DNA of 64,000 bases, taken from Erpobdella octoculata. Lineage: Eukaryota > Annelida > Clitellata > Hirudinida > Erpobdellidae. The position numbers were made by a program, and so were the translations under genes. The DNA is taken from NCBI GenBank assembly GCA_963978895.1, contig OZ022245.1, positions 25,436,765-25,500,764 on the forward strand, read 5' to 3'. Positions 1 to 42,717 of the stretch are shown piece by piece (position 1 is the stretch's first letter; every line of letters begins with the position of its first letter). Under the pieces are notes generated by a model that worked only from the letters and a program-made list of their open reading frames with translations, ran no database searches and was not told the DNA's origin.

Positions 1-181
1 AATAATCTGAAATGAAATGTATTCAATATAACTTCCTCAATAAGGTGGTGATGATAACGATGACCATACAGATCTGTATATCTGTTCTAAACAAGTAAAC
101 AATTAAAATTATCAGTATCATTAAGCAAGAAAGTCTGTACGAGATTAAATATAACAGAATTACTTATAATTTAAATACTAC

Positions 182-265
<84 letters not shown>

Positions 266-350
266 TATATAAAACAAAAAGAATAACACGTATCGACTCG
301 ATGGTTTTTACATGGCATACTTTGGCAAATCACATGTAACATACTATATA

Positions 351-385
<35 letters not shown>

Positions 386-1855
386 ATACTTCCTCAGTAA
401 AAGCTTAGAGTGGAAAATAAAAACATACTTTAAAATACTAGAAGAAATCGACTCACTACTTTACGATATAATTCAGATATGATAAATGTTATTTTTTTTC
501 ATTTACTTCATTAAACATTAATTGAAATGTTCAAGTGATCATGACTCGAATTGAAAAAATCTGGAAAATCAAACATGCAAATTATATGTCACTCATGAAT
601 AAATTAAGTTATTACATAAAACCGATTAAATACGTAGAAAGCTGTTTCGTATATCTATAACAACACAAGTAGAGTAAAAATTAGCTCAATAATAATAATT
701 ATTATTATTCACGTTGTCATGGAAACGAAAGCGTCTGCTTATGATGACAGGACAGGTGAGGGTCACGCCGGATATCATCGTTGATGCATGCATGCGCCGG
801 ATATCATCGTTGATGCATGCATGCGCCGGATATCATCGTTGATGCATGCATGCGCCGGATATCATCGTTGATGCATGCATGCGCCGGATATCATCGTTGA
901 TGCATGCATGCATGCGCTGTTGATGGAAAACTGCAGCTCGGGTATTCATGCGTGCGTGTGTGTGTGTGTGTTTACACATATGTGAGTTTGTTTTTGTGTG
1001 TATGTAAGTTTGTGTGTGTGAGTGTGTGTGTGACAAACAAATGTTTATAAAAAAAAAGAGAAAAGAAAACAAAAATAAATAAATAAATAATTTCTATTGA
1101 TAAAATTTACTGAAGGAATAATAAAATTTGATTTAAAATCTGAAGCTAATTAAATATATAAACAAATAAATAAGAATTGGAATTTTTAACTAATAATCAA
1201 AGTTAACTTATTTTATATTTATCAATTAAAATTTTATAAAAACAATTAAAAACAAAAAAAAAAAGAAATAAAATAAAACAGATCTTAATGTAAGATAGAT
1301 ACACATGTTTTAGAGAATGAAAAGTTTATTCACACATTTTTTCAAGAAGTTCTTTCACACGCGCTGTAAAGACGTTTGTTCACGTGTGAACGCAATTTCT
1401 TTCACAGACGAAAAATCCTTTCGACGTCGTTGTTGAGAAGGAGCAATATCACGACTTTCATCTGCCCGGTGCGTACGTAGTTTCGTAGGAAAGAATCAGA
1501 GTAGCTTCCATCTGTCGAACGATGGAAAAAAAAAAAAGAAAAACAAAGGAGATAAATTGTGAGCCTGTTTTTCATTAGTCCATTGCACTTGTTGTCGTAA
1601 GCTTCCAATTTGTTCCAAGAAGATCTTCGTATGAAAACTCGAAACCGAACGAACTTTCCATCCGACGAATGAGAAACAAGTGGCGTAGTGATATCACAAA
1701 CGTATCGATTGTGATTACGATGGTTAAGAGGAGAGCTGATCGCTTAACAAATTCTATACATATTCTCTCTTTTTCATCGTGGTGTCAATAACAACTGAAG
1801 AAATAAGCATCATCATCATCAACAATCATCATCATCAACTCCAATTCAGAAGAAA
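1..1855. other. 3' flank of the RhoGAP gene
   Basis: AT-rich sequence with a (TA)n run (184-261), an (ATT)n run (353-380), the 29-bp minisatellite and a TG-rich run at 956-1034. A reverse AATAAA near 1325 may be the RhoGAP poly(A) signal. No other gene is seen. Confidence 0.5.
766..910 (+). repeat. 29-bp minisatellite, 5 copies
   Basis: The unit CGCCGGATATCATCGTTGAT plus GCATGCATG is repeated five times almost perfectly. It is GC-richer than the flanks and lies in the 3' flank of the RhoGAP gene. Confidence 0.92.
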
Positions 1856-31186
<29,331 letters not shown>

Positions 31187-31205
31187 TGTTGAAAAGGTTT
31201 ATTAT

Positions 31206-31600
31206 TCTGCCAATAATAAGACTATTTTAAATTTTAATTGAAATTCAAACTATTAATTTAAAAAGTAAAGCAAAAGAAAAAATCAAACACAAATGTTTTT
31301 AAAAATTAAAAATAAACGCACAAAACCTCACAACAAAACATATTTTTAAAAAATATTTAAATGAAGTTTAAAGACTTACACAATTTCTCGGCAATTTCGA
31401 CTCGCGAATAAATAATCCTCGAACAAAACAAAAACAAGTAACCAAGCAGATGTGTAAAAGTTGAACTGAAAATTACAAATCTAGTAGGTAGCTATTAAAC
31501 GGCCCTTCTGAGCGATGTGATTGTAAATAAATAATCGTTCTTAAACCTAACTATATTTTTGCACTACGAGCTGATTTTAGGTTTTAAAGTTTGTAGCTTA
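31206..31600 (-). other. 5' untranslated exon of the RhoGAP gene (approximate 5' limit)
   Basis: A consensus donor (GTAAGT on the minus strand) lies just below 31380 and a GCAG acceptor at 31207-31210 feeds the first coding exon, whose ATG is 20 bases further on. The interval 31206-31379 is thus a 5'UTR intron plus the start of exon 2. The transcription start cannot be placed from sequence. Confidence 0.45.
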
Positions 31601-32573
31601 AAAAAATGATAATCCACAGTAAAAGGCCTAAGTTAATTTGTTTATACCAAGGTGGCGAATAATCAGCAATAATAAAATTGCGTATATGCCCCTGTATTTC
31701 CCTCTCAGCCTCCTTAAAGTGGTTATAAAAAAATTTGAATCATGACTACTGTTTAAATTTTTGGAAGTAGAAGTAGGTACCTAATGCGATTTTCTATCAA
31801 AATTGACTCAAGATGGTAGAGGAACGTCATTTCAGCAATAACCATGGGGTGTGTGTAGTAAAATGTTTAAAGGGCCCACACGTTCCAACATTTTATTTTC
31901 ATAATGTTAAATTTTCCTTCTAAAAAAGCTGATCGCTACTTTTTCCAAAATTATTCAACCCCTTAAGAAGGGCCAAGTTTTACGTCTAGGAGAGGGGAAC
32001 ACATTTCAATCAATCCAATCCATTACTTACAGGGTCAGTAAGGTCCACTTCAAAGTAAGTGGGTCAACTGTTCCTCTGCTCTCCGATAAGTCTTCTATGC
32101 CGTCCCTACTGCTTATAGAATCACCATTAAAGGGTCGTACGTTGAACTATCGATTAAGTGTACCTACAAGTAAATAACTAAATTTATTTAGTTGTAGTGA
32201 GCTCAACAAACGAATTATATTCACCTATTATTTAATTTTAAAGTTTTTTTTTATATATATCCAGTTATTGTCGCGTTGTTCACTATAATATATTACCGGT
32301 ATCCTAGCAAAGTTTTTAAGTTTTTAGCTGACAACTTTTGACTTTGGTGAAGGACAGTGGTTATTGCAAATAATAATTAATAATTATATGTTTTTATTTT
32401 TTGTCTATATGTAAAAGGTTTTAATAAAATAACTATAAAAGAAAAATGAGTATCCGGCCCATTTCCAATCTATTTCTAGATTGTTAAAAAAACTAAGAAA
32501 TAAATAGAAAGAAGCTCGGTGTCAGAAGTAACTGTTCTTCCGACCCGTTTGCTGGCGATAGCTCTTGATTTCC
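31381..32573. promoter_or_regulatory. Divergent promoter interval between the RhoGAP gene and GANAB
   Basis: The two genes point away from each other, with about 1.2 kb between the RhoGAP 5'UTR donor and the GANAB ATG. The interval has few simple repeats compared with its surroundings, as expected for a promoter. No TATA or CpG-island signal stands out. The call rests on gene arrangement. Confidence 0.45.
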
Positions 32574-35500
32574 ATGAATCATCGAGCTGGATTTGCAAAT
32601 ATTCTTATCTTTTACTGCGTTTGCGTACGATATGTTACTGATGTGATGGCTCTTCATCGAAAAGATTTTAAGCAATTTCATGAAAGTTCATTTTGCCGGT
32701 GAGTATGGCATGGCATGGGATTTCCAAATTTTGGCGCGCATTTGGGTCGTCTTGTTAATACTACAGAGTTCCTGAGTAGCTATACAAGTTTATAACTTCA
32801 TATCGACTTTGATTCAGTCAATCGAATTAAAATAGCCGTTGTTAATTCTAAGACTGGCTAAGATAAGATGATAAAATCAAATCCCTTCTGGTCTATCACC
32901 AGGGACGTAAATTCAGCATTTTCCAGTGGGGGCAAAATTTTCCCGCCATTATATATTATATAGCTTACTGACAGGGTTAGCTGGTGTTACGAGGCAGAGG
33001 CTAGCAGCGCTGCTGGATCCCCCAACTAGCTTGCAAAAAAGTTCGTGCATTGGGGTTGTGCCATAGATCTTTAGAAAGAAGAAAGGTATTTAGAAAAAGA
33101 AATATAATGGTGTAAAAATAAATTTATTATTCTGAAAAATTAAAAAGTTATAGGCGAAAAACCGTCACCGTCCCTATATAAATGTATGGGGATGATTTTT
33201 CATTGGCGTTTGGGGCCCTGTAGATTATAATTTTCGACTGCATTGGGTTTGTAACTTAATGCATTAGAAAGACAAATATATTAGCTAAACATAGAAACTA
33301 ATTTTTTGAAAATAGTCCAAGAATTAAAAAAATTTATGAAGCAAAATGTAGAATAGAGTATGTTTTTCATATCTAAATGTATGGAGAAAACCTTAGGTTC
33401 TATTATACGGAAAACATACCCTGATCTACATTTTGCTTCATAACTTTTTAATTCTTGGACTATTTTCAAAAAAATAGTTTCTTTGTTTAGCTAATATATT
33501 TGTCTTTCTAACAAACAGAAAATGGCCCAGGACGCTGTACGGAATAAATAAATAAACAATTATGCATTCTCTTGTGCATCTTTTATGTTCAATAATATGT
33601 GATCTAATTGGATGTTTTAAATTATCAGCTTTCACAGATCTGAACTTCAATCATCTTACGAGGTTGTTTCAGACTCCATAAACATCGAAAGCCATAAAAT
33701 TCATGGATTGTTAAGAAACGTCAAAGGTGATGATAGCCATAGCCTCATTTTTGAGGTATTTGCCCTTCAAGATAAAACAGTAAGGCTCAAGGTCAACGAA
33801 CTTTCCCCGCCAAGACCCAGATATGAAATTCCTGATGGTGATATTCTACAATCGCTCGTTCATCAGAAGTATACAAATTTATAGTTTAGAGTTTTATTAA
33901 ACATATAATTATCGATGGTTTTTGTGCAAGTTTGTCATTTTTTGCGTAGAAAGGATTTGGTAGCCAGTTTTTTGGGATGTTGAAAAAAATGTAATACCAT
34001 ACTTGCTGGTGTAGTTCTTAAATAAAATAAATTTACAACGTGAAAAAACACAGGTAATAATTGCACGCATAGCCATCTTCAAAACAAATCTAGAAACTTT
34101 TTATTATAAATCAGCTTCTGCCGCATAAACTGTTGCACTTATGTTGGTCGAGGGAGCCTCAGTCTTGGTGCTCTAAAAATTCAGTTTTATTTATTTCTAA
34201 ATTTAATTGTCTATGCCGTTTTTTTTCCGAAAAAGAAATCCAGTTTTTTATAAATGTTTTCTCAGTCTCGTGGCTTGGTGCTCTAAAAATTCAGTTTTAT
34301 TTATTTCTAAATTTAATTGTCTATGCCGTTTTTTTCCGAAAAAGAAATCGAGTTTTTTATAAATGTTTTAAATGATTTTATCCGATGTGTAGTTTCCAAG
34401 TTGGAGAACGAGATGAAAACCATTTGACTGCTTCCACAACAGACGGGTTGAGACTGGTTGTCAACTACAAACCTTTCTCTCTTGCTACCTATCTCAACGA
34501 TAAGCTTGTGATGACTGTAAACTCAAGAGAACGTCTTCATGTTGTCAAGTCAAAACCCAGAAAGGAGTTAGACATTTCTGTTTTCTTTTTTATTAGGTAG
34601 ATTGTGGAACGGTTTTCTTACCGCTTAAGTGTCTTAGCAGTGCTTGCATGAGATTAATTCAGTCTTTCATATCTCTTTTGATGCTGGTTCACTGGGTGTG
34701 ATATGTAAATTTCAGTTTACTGTGTCTTCTGAGAAAAAGTACCCAGCAACTTGTAATTTGCATTTTTCATTGATCAAAAAAATAGATCATGAAGATAATG
34801 AACTGATTCAATACTTAATTTCGATTGTTGTTTGTTTTTAACCGCAAGCTGAGATTCTACCCAATCGATATAGAAAGCTGATGCTCTATTAAAGTAACAA
34901 ATATTTATATAAACATTTTTTATTAGGAAATCATGGTATTCTTGGTTTTCCTGGATTTTCAAGCTCATTTTTTACGAAGACAGTGAGGTGTGTTTATGAT
35001 ATATTACAGTGCTTTATTAAGCTCACTACCTTGTGTATCGTCTAAGAATATTTACTCAAATTGAATACCTTCCCTTCCCATTATTCAATCTTTCCTAAAT
35101 TTTGCATGCAAGTTCAGTTTCCATGACATGATTCAGGATACAAATTTGATGCTCTGGCATGCTTACATTTAATTTAACTTTACAGTTTTTTTGAATTAGA
35201 TCGAGAAATGTTTCTTGACTAAGGCAATAAAAAAATTCTCCAAAACCGTCTTCTCTAACTCTGCAAAGCTACTGTTCAAATTTGAGAAATTTAAATGGAG
35301 TACTGTTTTTTTTAAAGTGTTTTTATACCTGTTTTAACAATTTGTTTTCTAAAAGGTATTTTAATTTGTGGCAATATTTATTTATTGATAGGAAAACGAA
35401 GACTGGTCGGAAACCTTTAACACGCACACGGACACAAGGCCGTACGGTAGGAGCTTGTCGTTATTGTGTTTTCTCTTTTCCGGGTCGCCATATTTAAATA

Positions 35501-37921
35501 AGAAACTAATCGGTTTTGTACGTCAACTTATTTAAATTAATTGGTTTGTAGATTACCTGTTTGAAATTTGTCGGTTGGCAACGAGTCACCGTTTGAATTG
35601 AAAATCTAAAAATGTGGCAAAATTAAACGACTTTTTGTATTATATATATATTTCAGGACCGACTTCTCTTGGATTGGATGTGTCTTTCGTCGACTTCAGT
35701 CATGTTTATGGTATTCCTGAACATTCTCATATCAACCTAGATCTCCAAACAACCAAGTAAATTTTTATTTTTTTTTTAAATAGTTTATGCGTGATTTAAT
35801 CTTTAATCGCCTGCGAATCAATTTCATCTATATTCCATATAAACAATTGACATATGTCATGTTACCAGTTGTATTATTATTATTATTATTATTATTTTAA
35901 TAATATTGATTATTGATGAAATAATCTGTGTTCGACTTATTCTGATTTGTATGAATATTCATTATTATTTAAAAATTAAGTTATTTCCATGTTGAGCAGC
36001 AGTACATTGCTTCCTGTCATCCTACTTATGTAAGTTGGATAGTTATACGCTGCTTATTGGACTGATTATACAAATTTATCACCCTTTATTTCTCTGTTAT
36101 GGAATAAAATTCCAATCTCGGCTCGGCCATCTTATGCGATGATAACGAACGAGCGAATCAGTTGAATTAAATCAACGAAACTTTCTCGTAGGAACGGCTC
36201 TCCGTATCGTCTGTACAACTTGGACGTGTTCGAGTACGAGCTGAACAGCAACATGGCTCTCTACGGAAGTGTTCCTTTCATGATTGCACACAGGTAAAAC
36301 TCTTCTATGATGTTTGTGCATGTGTGTGTGTGTCTGTGTGCGTGTGTGTGTGTGTATGTGTGGGTGTGTGTGTGCATCTGTGTGTGTGTGTGTGTATGTG
36401 TATGTGTGTGTGTGCATCTGTGCATCTGTGTGTGTGTATGTGTGTGTGCATGTGTGTATGTTTGTTCATGTGTGTGTGTGTGTGCGTACGTGTGTGTGTG
36501 CATCTGTGTGTGTGTGCGTGTGTGAGTGTGGTAGCATTTCTCATTGGTGGTTAGGGTTGCGGGAATTCATTCCTCGGACACGGTGCCACTGTAAGCTCAT
36601 GAAGGGAAGTAAAATTAATTTTCAATCAAATCAGCTTTTTTTTTGGAGGATTTCAATTTCTAACTGTATTAATATTAATTAGGACTAAGAATTTGAAACG
36701 TTTTTCTGGTAAATCCATTAAATGGTCCAATGTTTTTTATGTTTGATTTATGTAGCGAAGAATATTTTAATTGCTTATGTGACTAACATATTTTTATTTT
36801 GATATTACAACAACATACTACTGCACTCAAGCTGCATACTTGACATTTTCGTGTCTCAAATCGCAGTGAACTTTGTAGCTAATTCTTAAACATTAATATG
36901 CCAAGTGAGATAATGAATTGTTGGTACGATACGATGAGATAACTTGAGATATATTTATCGATAAGGCTTCTTTGTATATTGGCAAATTTTTTTTTTTTTT
37001 CAAATTAGTACCCAGTCAACGGTGGGAATGTTCTGGCACAATCCATCGGAGACGTGGGTTGATGTGGAACACCAACTGGAAAAGGTGGTTATTTAAGTAA
37101 CTCAAATTTCATTTATTTTTTTATTTATTAATTATTTTAAATAAATAGAATACGACTTTATAAGATATAATAATCTCGATGAAAATTGATTGGAAAACTT
37201 TCGTATTTACTTGGTCTTCAATTTGTTGTTTCGTTCAAGGTGGACACCCATTGGATGTCGGAAGCTGGAGTGATTGACCTTTTCCTAATGTTTGGCCCCT
37301 CCCCCAAAGATTTGTTCAAACAGTATGCTAGCCTAACAGGAACCACTCCACTTCCTCCGGTACTGTGTTTAAATTGTATGTAATTACTAGAGATAGCCCG
37401 TCCAAAAATGGCGAGAGTTAATAAGTGACGATTGTCACACCATGTAGCACTATTAAGCAAGTTTCTAACATCGAGAGAAAATTAGACATGTTGAGTTGAT
37501 ATGTCTAATTTCATGTACTTCTAAAAAAAAGTTTGATGTCATATATTATATGTGCAATTTTATTAATTGTTTGCATAATTTTAAATAATTATATGTGTAA
37601 TTTCATGTAATTATTATAAAATAACTTTATTCCGCGCAGCTGTTCTCGCTGGGTTATCACCAATCCAGGTGGAACTACGTTGATGAAAACGACGTACTTC
37701 AGTGAGCCTTCTTTTCCATAAAGATTATTTTTCAATTATTTCAGAATTTTCATTCAATTATTTATTATTAATGTCTGGTCTGTTTTTTTTTATTTTTGAG
37801 GGTCGTCCGGGGATTTGATGAGCACGAGATTCCGTTGGACGTTTTGTGGTTGGACATAGAACATACTTACGACAAGAGGTCGGTCATTCAGTTGTTATAG
37901 TTGTTTTTATTGCTGTCGTTG

Positions 37922-37954
<33 letters not shown>

Positions 37955-40900
37955 GCTTTGATTCGACCCAGTTTCAAATGACTTTTAAAGTTTTTTTTTA
38001 AATAAGTAATGAATCAAACCCATCAATGTGAGTAATCATGTGTTTTTTTTTTGGTTACAGGTATTTCACGTTTGACTCGAACAAGTTTCCGACGCCCCGT
38101 CACATGCTTGACGAGGTGGCCAAGACAGGTAGGAGGATGGTGACGATTATCGACCCACACCTGAAGAAAGACTCCTCGCACTACAAAGTGTACAGTGCCG
38201 CTTCGCGAGATGGATATTTAGTGAAAAATAAAGATGGAAAAGAATTCGAAGGGTGGTGCTGGCCAGGTGAGTCTCAAAAACTTTCATTAAATTTTCTAAG
38301 GGGGGTGGGGGGTGTTTCTCAAGTGGGTCAAACAAACTCTTTCATTGAACTTTCTTGGAGTGTGTTGCCCAGGGGATCAAATATTTTTATTGAATTTCCT
38401 AAGAGTGGGGACGTTGCCCGAGTGGGGCAAGCACTTTAATTTAATTTTCTAGAGGTGTGTTGCCCACGTGGATCAAACATTTTTTATTAGATTTTCTGGG
38501 TTCTTGTCCAGGTAAATAAAAAAAACTTTTATTGAAGTTACTCAATTCTTTTTTATTTTTCCTTTCTAAAAAAAGTGTTTTCATGTCCGCTAAATTATTT
38601 GTTAGGGTCGGCAGCGTGGCTGGATTTCACAGATCCACGGGCGAGAAAATTCTGGGCAGAGCAGTTCTCGTATTCGAAATACGAGGGATCGACGGATCAC
38701 CTGTTCACCTGGAACGATATGAACGAGCCATCTGTTTTCAATGGACCGGAGTTGACGATGCACAAAGATGCTTTACATTACGGGGACAGGGAACATAGAG
38801 AAATACATAACATCTATGGCCTGTACATGGTGTGTCTGAGATAATTTTTTGTGGTATTAAGAATCAATTATTATTAAGGTCATGATCATAGGGTGAAGCT
38901 GCCGTGAAATACGTATCACCAGCTCCAGAAAAATCCCCTACTTATTTTTATCTGCCATTAATTATCGAAAAATTTCAATGGGGCTTTAACTTTTTATCTT
39001 CAGATGTGAAATTAAAAAAAAAATATATAAAAAGTTATAATTTGATTAATGTGTTTTTTTAGTTTTTTGTCTCCTCTTGTCATTGTTCAGTTATTTTAAT
39101 GTTGCAGCACCGATCTTCATTCGAGGGTCACCTGTTAAGGTCAGAGGGTAAGGATCGCCCTTTCGTGTTGTCTCGGAGTTTCTTTTCTGGATCGCAAAAA
39201 TATGGTCAGTGTCTTGTTGTGTGTGTGTGTGTGTCTGAAGGCTTATGTGGTTTTACTCTGATCGGATTTTAACTTGATATATCGTATCACTAGTTTAGCC
39301 TCGATAAGTTGGTTATTACTCTCAGATGTGTTTATGTTGAAGCAAATTGCTTATTCTTGTTGAACAAGGTGCTGTTTGGACTGGCGACAATGTTGCCGAT
39401 TGGAAACACTTGGAGGCAAGTCTGTCGATGATAATGACCTTGAACCTCGTGGGCATGACCTTCAGCGGAGCAGACGTTGGAGGCTTCTTCAAGGACCCGA
39501 CCACAGAGCTTCTCATCCGATGGTACCAGGTAATGTAATCTATTCAAGTCCTAAAAATTTTCAGGTGTTGTTGTCCAACAATTTCGGTTGAAACGATTGG
39601 TCGGATTGTTGATTGCAGGCTGCGGCTTACCAGCCTTTCTTCAGGTCGCACGCTCACCTGGATACGAAGCGGAGAGAGCCGTACCTGTACGAGAGCGAGG
39701 AGATGCGGCTCATGAGGGCGGCGATCGTCAGTCGCTACAGGTTGCTTCCTTATTGGTATCAACTCTTCTATAAGTCAGAGATGTCAGGTGAGCCGATCAT
39801 GAAACCGTTGTGGACTGAATTTCCTCAGGTAATTTTTTTTCTATTAACCGATTTTCAAATTGGTTGTTCTATCTTTGTTTCACCTATAATAGATACCGAT
39901 GTTCGATAATGTACTAGATGTACGGGTTTAATAATTTTCTAGATGAACGGGTTTAATAATGTTCTAAATGAACGGGTTTAATAATGTTCTAGATGAACGG
40001 GTTTAATAATGTTCTAGATGAACGGGTTTAATAATGTTCTAAATGAACGGGTTTAATAATGTTCTAAATGAACGGGTTTAATAATGTTCTAAATGAACGG
40101 GTTTAATAATGTTCTGAATGAACGGGTTTCAAGCATCTTTGAATTTTTTGATTTTACATTTCTTCCAGGAATTAGAAACATTCAAGATTAACGACGAGCA
40201 CATGGTTGGCGATTCAATCCTGGTTCATCCGGTCACACAGAGCGGTCTCACGGAGGTTTCCTTATATCTGCCCGGATGCGATGAGGCTGGTGGAAGTTTT
40301 CTATGTGATGCCGATATAATTTATTCATTATCTATTGACCGATATTACGTTGATGTAATCGATTGTTTATTCTGAAAGTTTGAATTTTTAGTGTGCGATA
40401 CAACTGTCAGTGAAGGGATTATGAACATTAAGATCATTATTATGAACATTAAGATTATTATTACCAGCATTAAGATTATTATTACCAGCATTAAGATTGT
40501 TATTATGAACATGTTTTTGCAGATATGGTACGATTCAGAATTTCAATCCTACAAAGGGTGTCAGATTCTTAAATATCCTGTTACAATGGAAACGGTTAGA
40601 GAACTACTAGTTAATTTGTTCTATAATTCAATAAGAATTAATTCAATGATATTTTTTTTAAAATTTATTATTCATTTAATAAAATAAGTATTAAATATTC
40701 ACTTTGTTTTTAAATTCGATCATTTCAAAACCCAGGTGCCATTGTTTTACAGAGGAGGCAAGGTGATTCCGATCCGAGAAAGAATAAGACGTTCCTCGAT
40801 GTCATCTCCGGAAGATCCTTATTCCCTCCTTGTTTTTCTCGATGTCAAGGTCAGCGACATATTTTATTACTCAGATCGTTACTTTCACTTTCACTTTTTA

Positions 40901-41300
40901 AACAACTTATGCGGAACGTTTTTTATGAAAAAAATCCCCTTTGAATTCAGGAAAAGGCAAAATAACCTTACAAAAGCCTGAGTGAAACCAGCTATATTTA
41001 AATGCATAAGTACAGCTTTTCAGACTGCCCCCTGTTAGCAGCTGTTTCACTTCCGCATTTCGTATTTTAGTCGGAACCTTTAGTTAGTTATATAATTATA
41101 TATGACTATGAAAAGAGATACCATATAAGTTCATTTCGATTGATTGATTGATTGATTGAAATAGGGTGAGTCACAAGGTAACTTGTACCACGACGACTTC
41201 TTAACTCACGACTACAGAGGTGGTCGATACATCTACAGGGAATATAAGTATTCTGAACATAAACTGTCGAGCAGGTTCAACTAATTTTCTTTTTCATACA

Positions 41301-41398
<98 letters not shown>

Positions 41399-41693
41399 GC
41401 ATATATATATATATACTGAAGATATATATATATATATATATATTCAAATATTTAAGTGTTAATTTTTCGTCAATACAGGCTCGGTTAAATTTTATAGACC
41501 AAGTTTTGTTGCAAACTTTTTCTATTATATGAGATAGTTAACATAATTTAATTCGCCCACGAAGTTGTTCAAAGAACACCTGATTATACAAATCTTTATT
41601 ACTTTTTAACTTGCAAGTTTCGGCTATTTTTTCAGCCATCTTCAGAAAAAGCAAACCGAACATAAACAAAGACGAATAAAAACAAATAATGAA

Positions 41694-41729
<36 letters not shown>

Positions 41730-42171
41730 TTGAATATATATATATATATATATATACAAATTCCTGAAGCGAATTTTTACGTTTCGATCTTGAAATATTT
41801 TGCAGATCGTTGAATCCTGCTGGAAAGCGTTTCGATACGACCGCCTGGATTGAGCGAATTTACGTTTACGGGATTCCCGAAGAGCCTTCAGACATATTGC
41901 TGAAAGTAACAAACGGTAATCTGATTTGTCATTTCACTTGCCAATCAATGATGATCATCAAATCTCCTAATTTTTTGTCTTCGGATAGTCTGTTTCTGCA
42001 ACTAATGCGTACCTGAATTTGATGTTATTTTTAAACAAATGTATTTGTCTTTCCATCGTTTCAGAAACCGATGTCCAACACCTTGAGTGGACGCGCAAGG
42101 GCAACGAGCTGGTCATCAGAAAGCCGGGGGCGAAGATAGACATCGATTTTGACATGGTGCTGACGTTTTGA
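32574..42171 (+). CDS. GANAB: Glucosidase II alpha subunit (neutral alpha-glucosidase AB), GH31
   Basis: Catalytic subunit of ER glucosidase II, which trims the inner glucoses from N-glycans during calnexin/calreticulin quality control. Exons: 32574-32698, 33629-33868, 34393-34579 (3' end less sure), 35392-35446, 35657-35756, 36192-36293, 37009-37084, 37240-37359, 37640-37701, 37801-37878, 38061-38266, 38606-38829, 39108-39204, 39369-39529, 39619-39828, 40169-about 40289, 40523-40594, 40736-40849, 41165-41274, 41806-41915, 42065-42171. Length is about 888 aa (human about 944). Exon 1 encodes a hydrophobic signal peptide, then [11 protein letters not shown], as in the mature N-terminus of the family. 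The GH31 nucleophile motif is [14 protein letters not shown], the acid/base region is WTGDNVADW, and WLDIEH and [10 protein letters not shown] are also seen. Phases agree at every junction except 40289/40523. No disabling change is visible. Confidence 0.95.
33264..33511. mobile_element. Hairpin (foldback/MITE-like) element in GANAB intron 1
   Basis: Two arms of about 105 bp (33264-33370 and about 33410-33511) are near-perfect reverse complements around a loop of about 40 bp. The arms share AGTCCAAGAATTAAAAA and GAAGCAAAATGTAGA with few mismatches. It lies inside the 32699-33628 intron. No transposase is encoded and no target duplication is clear beyond a short TA-rich flank. Confidence 0.7.
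34164..34370 (+). repeat. Tandem duplication, about 110 bp x 2, GANAB intron 2
   Basis: The block starting CTTGGTGCTCTAAAAATTCA at 34164 recurs at 34274 almost unchanged (a shortened T run and one or two substitutions). It ends just before the acceptor of the third coding exon at 34393. The low divergence implies a recent event. Confidence 0.85.
36310..36535 (+). repeat. Imperfect (GT)n / GTGTGCAT tract, GANAB intron
   Basis: About 225 bp of TG-rich repeat starts some 17 bases after the donor at 36293. Interruptions by GCAT and CTG give a higher-order pattern. Confidence 0.85.
39909..40128 (+). repeat. 25-bp minisatellite, about 9 copies, GANAB intron
   Basis: The unit ATGAACGGGTTTAATAATGT plus five bases repeats about nine times with few changes (TCTAG/TCTAA variants at the end). 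It lies in the intron between the exons ending 39828 and starting 40169. Confidence 0.9.
41300..41757. repeat. (TA)n tracts in a GANAB intron
   Basis: Several long TA dinucleotide runs (about 41300-41440 and 41697-41757) separate the exons ending 41274 and starting 41806. ORFs of alternating Ile-Tyr here are artefacts. Confidence 0.9.
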
Positions 42172-42717
42172 TTATCTCTTTTTTTTAAAGTAATTGTTTT
42201 TGTTTCGGTTAACGGTTTAAGATTCGGAATTGCGTTAAATTAAATCTGCCATTTAGGCAGGTTTGCAGTTTTCTTTACATATTTTTTTTGATGAATTAAG
42301 AGGTATTTTCAGTATAAATTCCTAAGGTTGTTCGAGTTGCATTTTGTTCACTTCTGCTGGGGTTGGTTCTTGTACAACTGGAATTTCTATGTTTCTTGAC
42401 AGTCTTTCTTGTTCGAGAAGTTTGAGATTAATAGAAAAGTATAACAAAAAGTCTGAAATGTATGTATAATTTATTTATAAATAGCTGAATTTATTAATCT
42501 CCTTGTTTCAGCTCTCCCTTGTACATCTGAGCAATTTTTTTCACCAAATTAAACTGCAAATATTAAATGCTTGTCGAGTCGCCAGAAACTTTTTCCAGAA
42601 TTTTCTGTTTTAGTATTAATTGAGTATTATTATTATATTAATGTACTGATTTACAGAAAAGACAAACACAAAACGACAGTCGCTGAAAAAAAAAGAACCG
42701 CCATAAATTATGATAAT
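42172..42717. other. Convergent 3' interval between GANAB and the DUF229 gene
   Basis: About 546 bp lie between the two stop codons. A reverse-strand AATAAA (TTTATT at 42470-42475) could serve the minus-strand gene. No clear AATAAA for GANAB was seen, so the two 3'UTRs may overlap. Confidence 0.5.

Noticed and set aside
766..910. CRISPR-like direct repeats
   Set aside because: Units are contiguous with no unique spacers, and the genome is animal; this is a minisatellite.
33438..33650. Minus-strand ORF over the start of GANAB exon 2
   Set aside because: It is antisense to GANAB exon 2 and one arm of the hairpin element.
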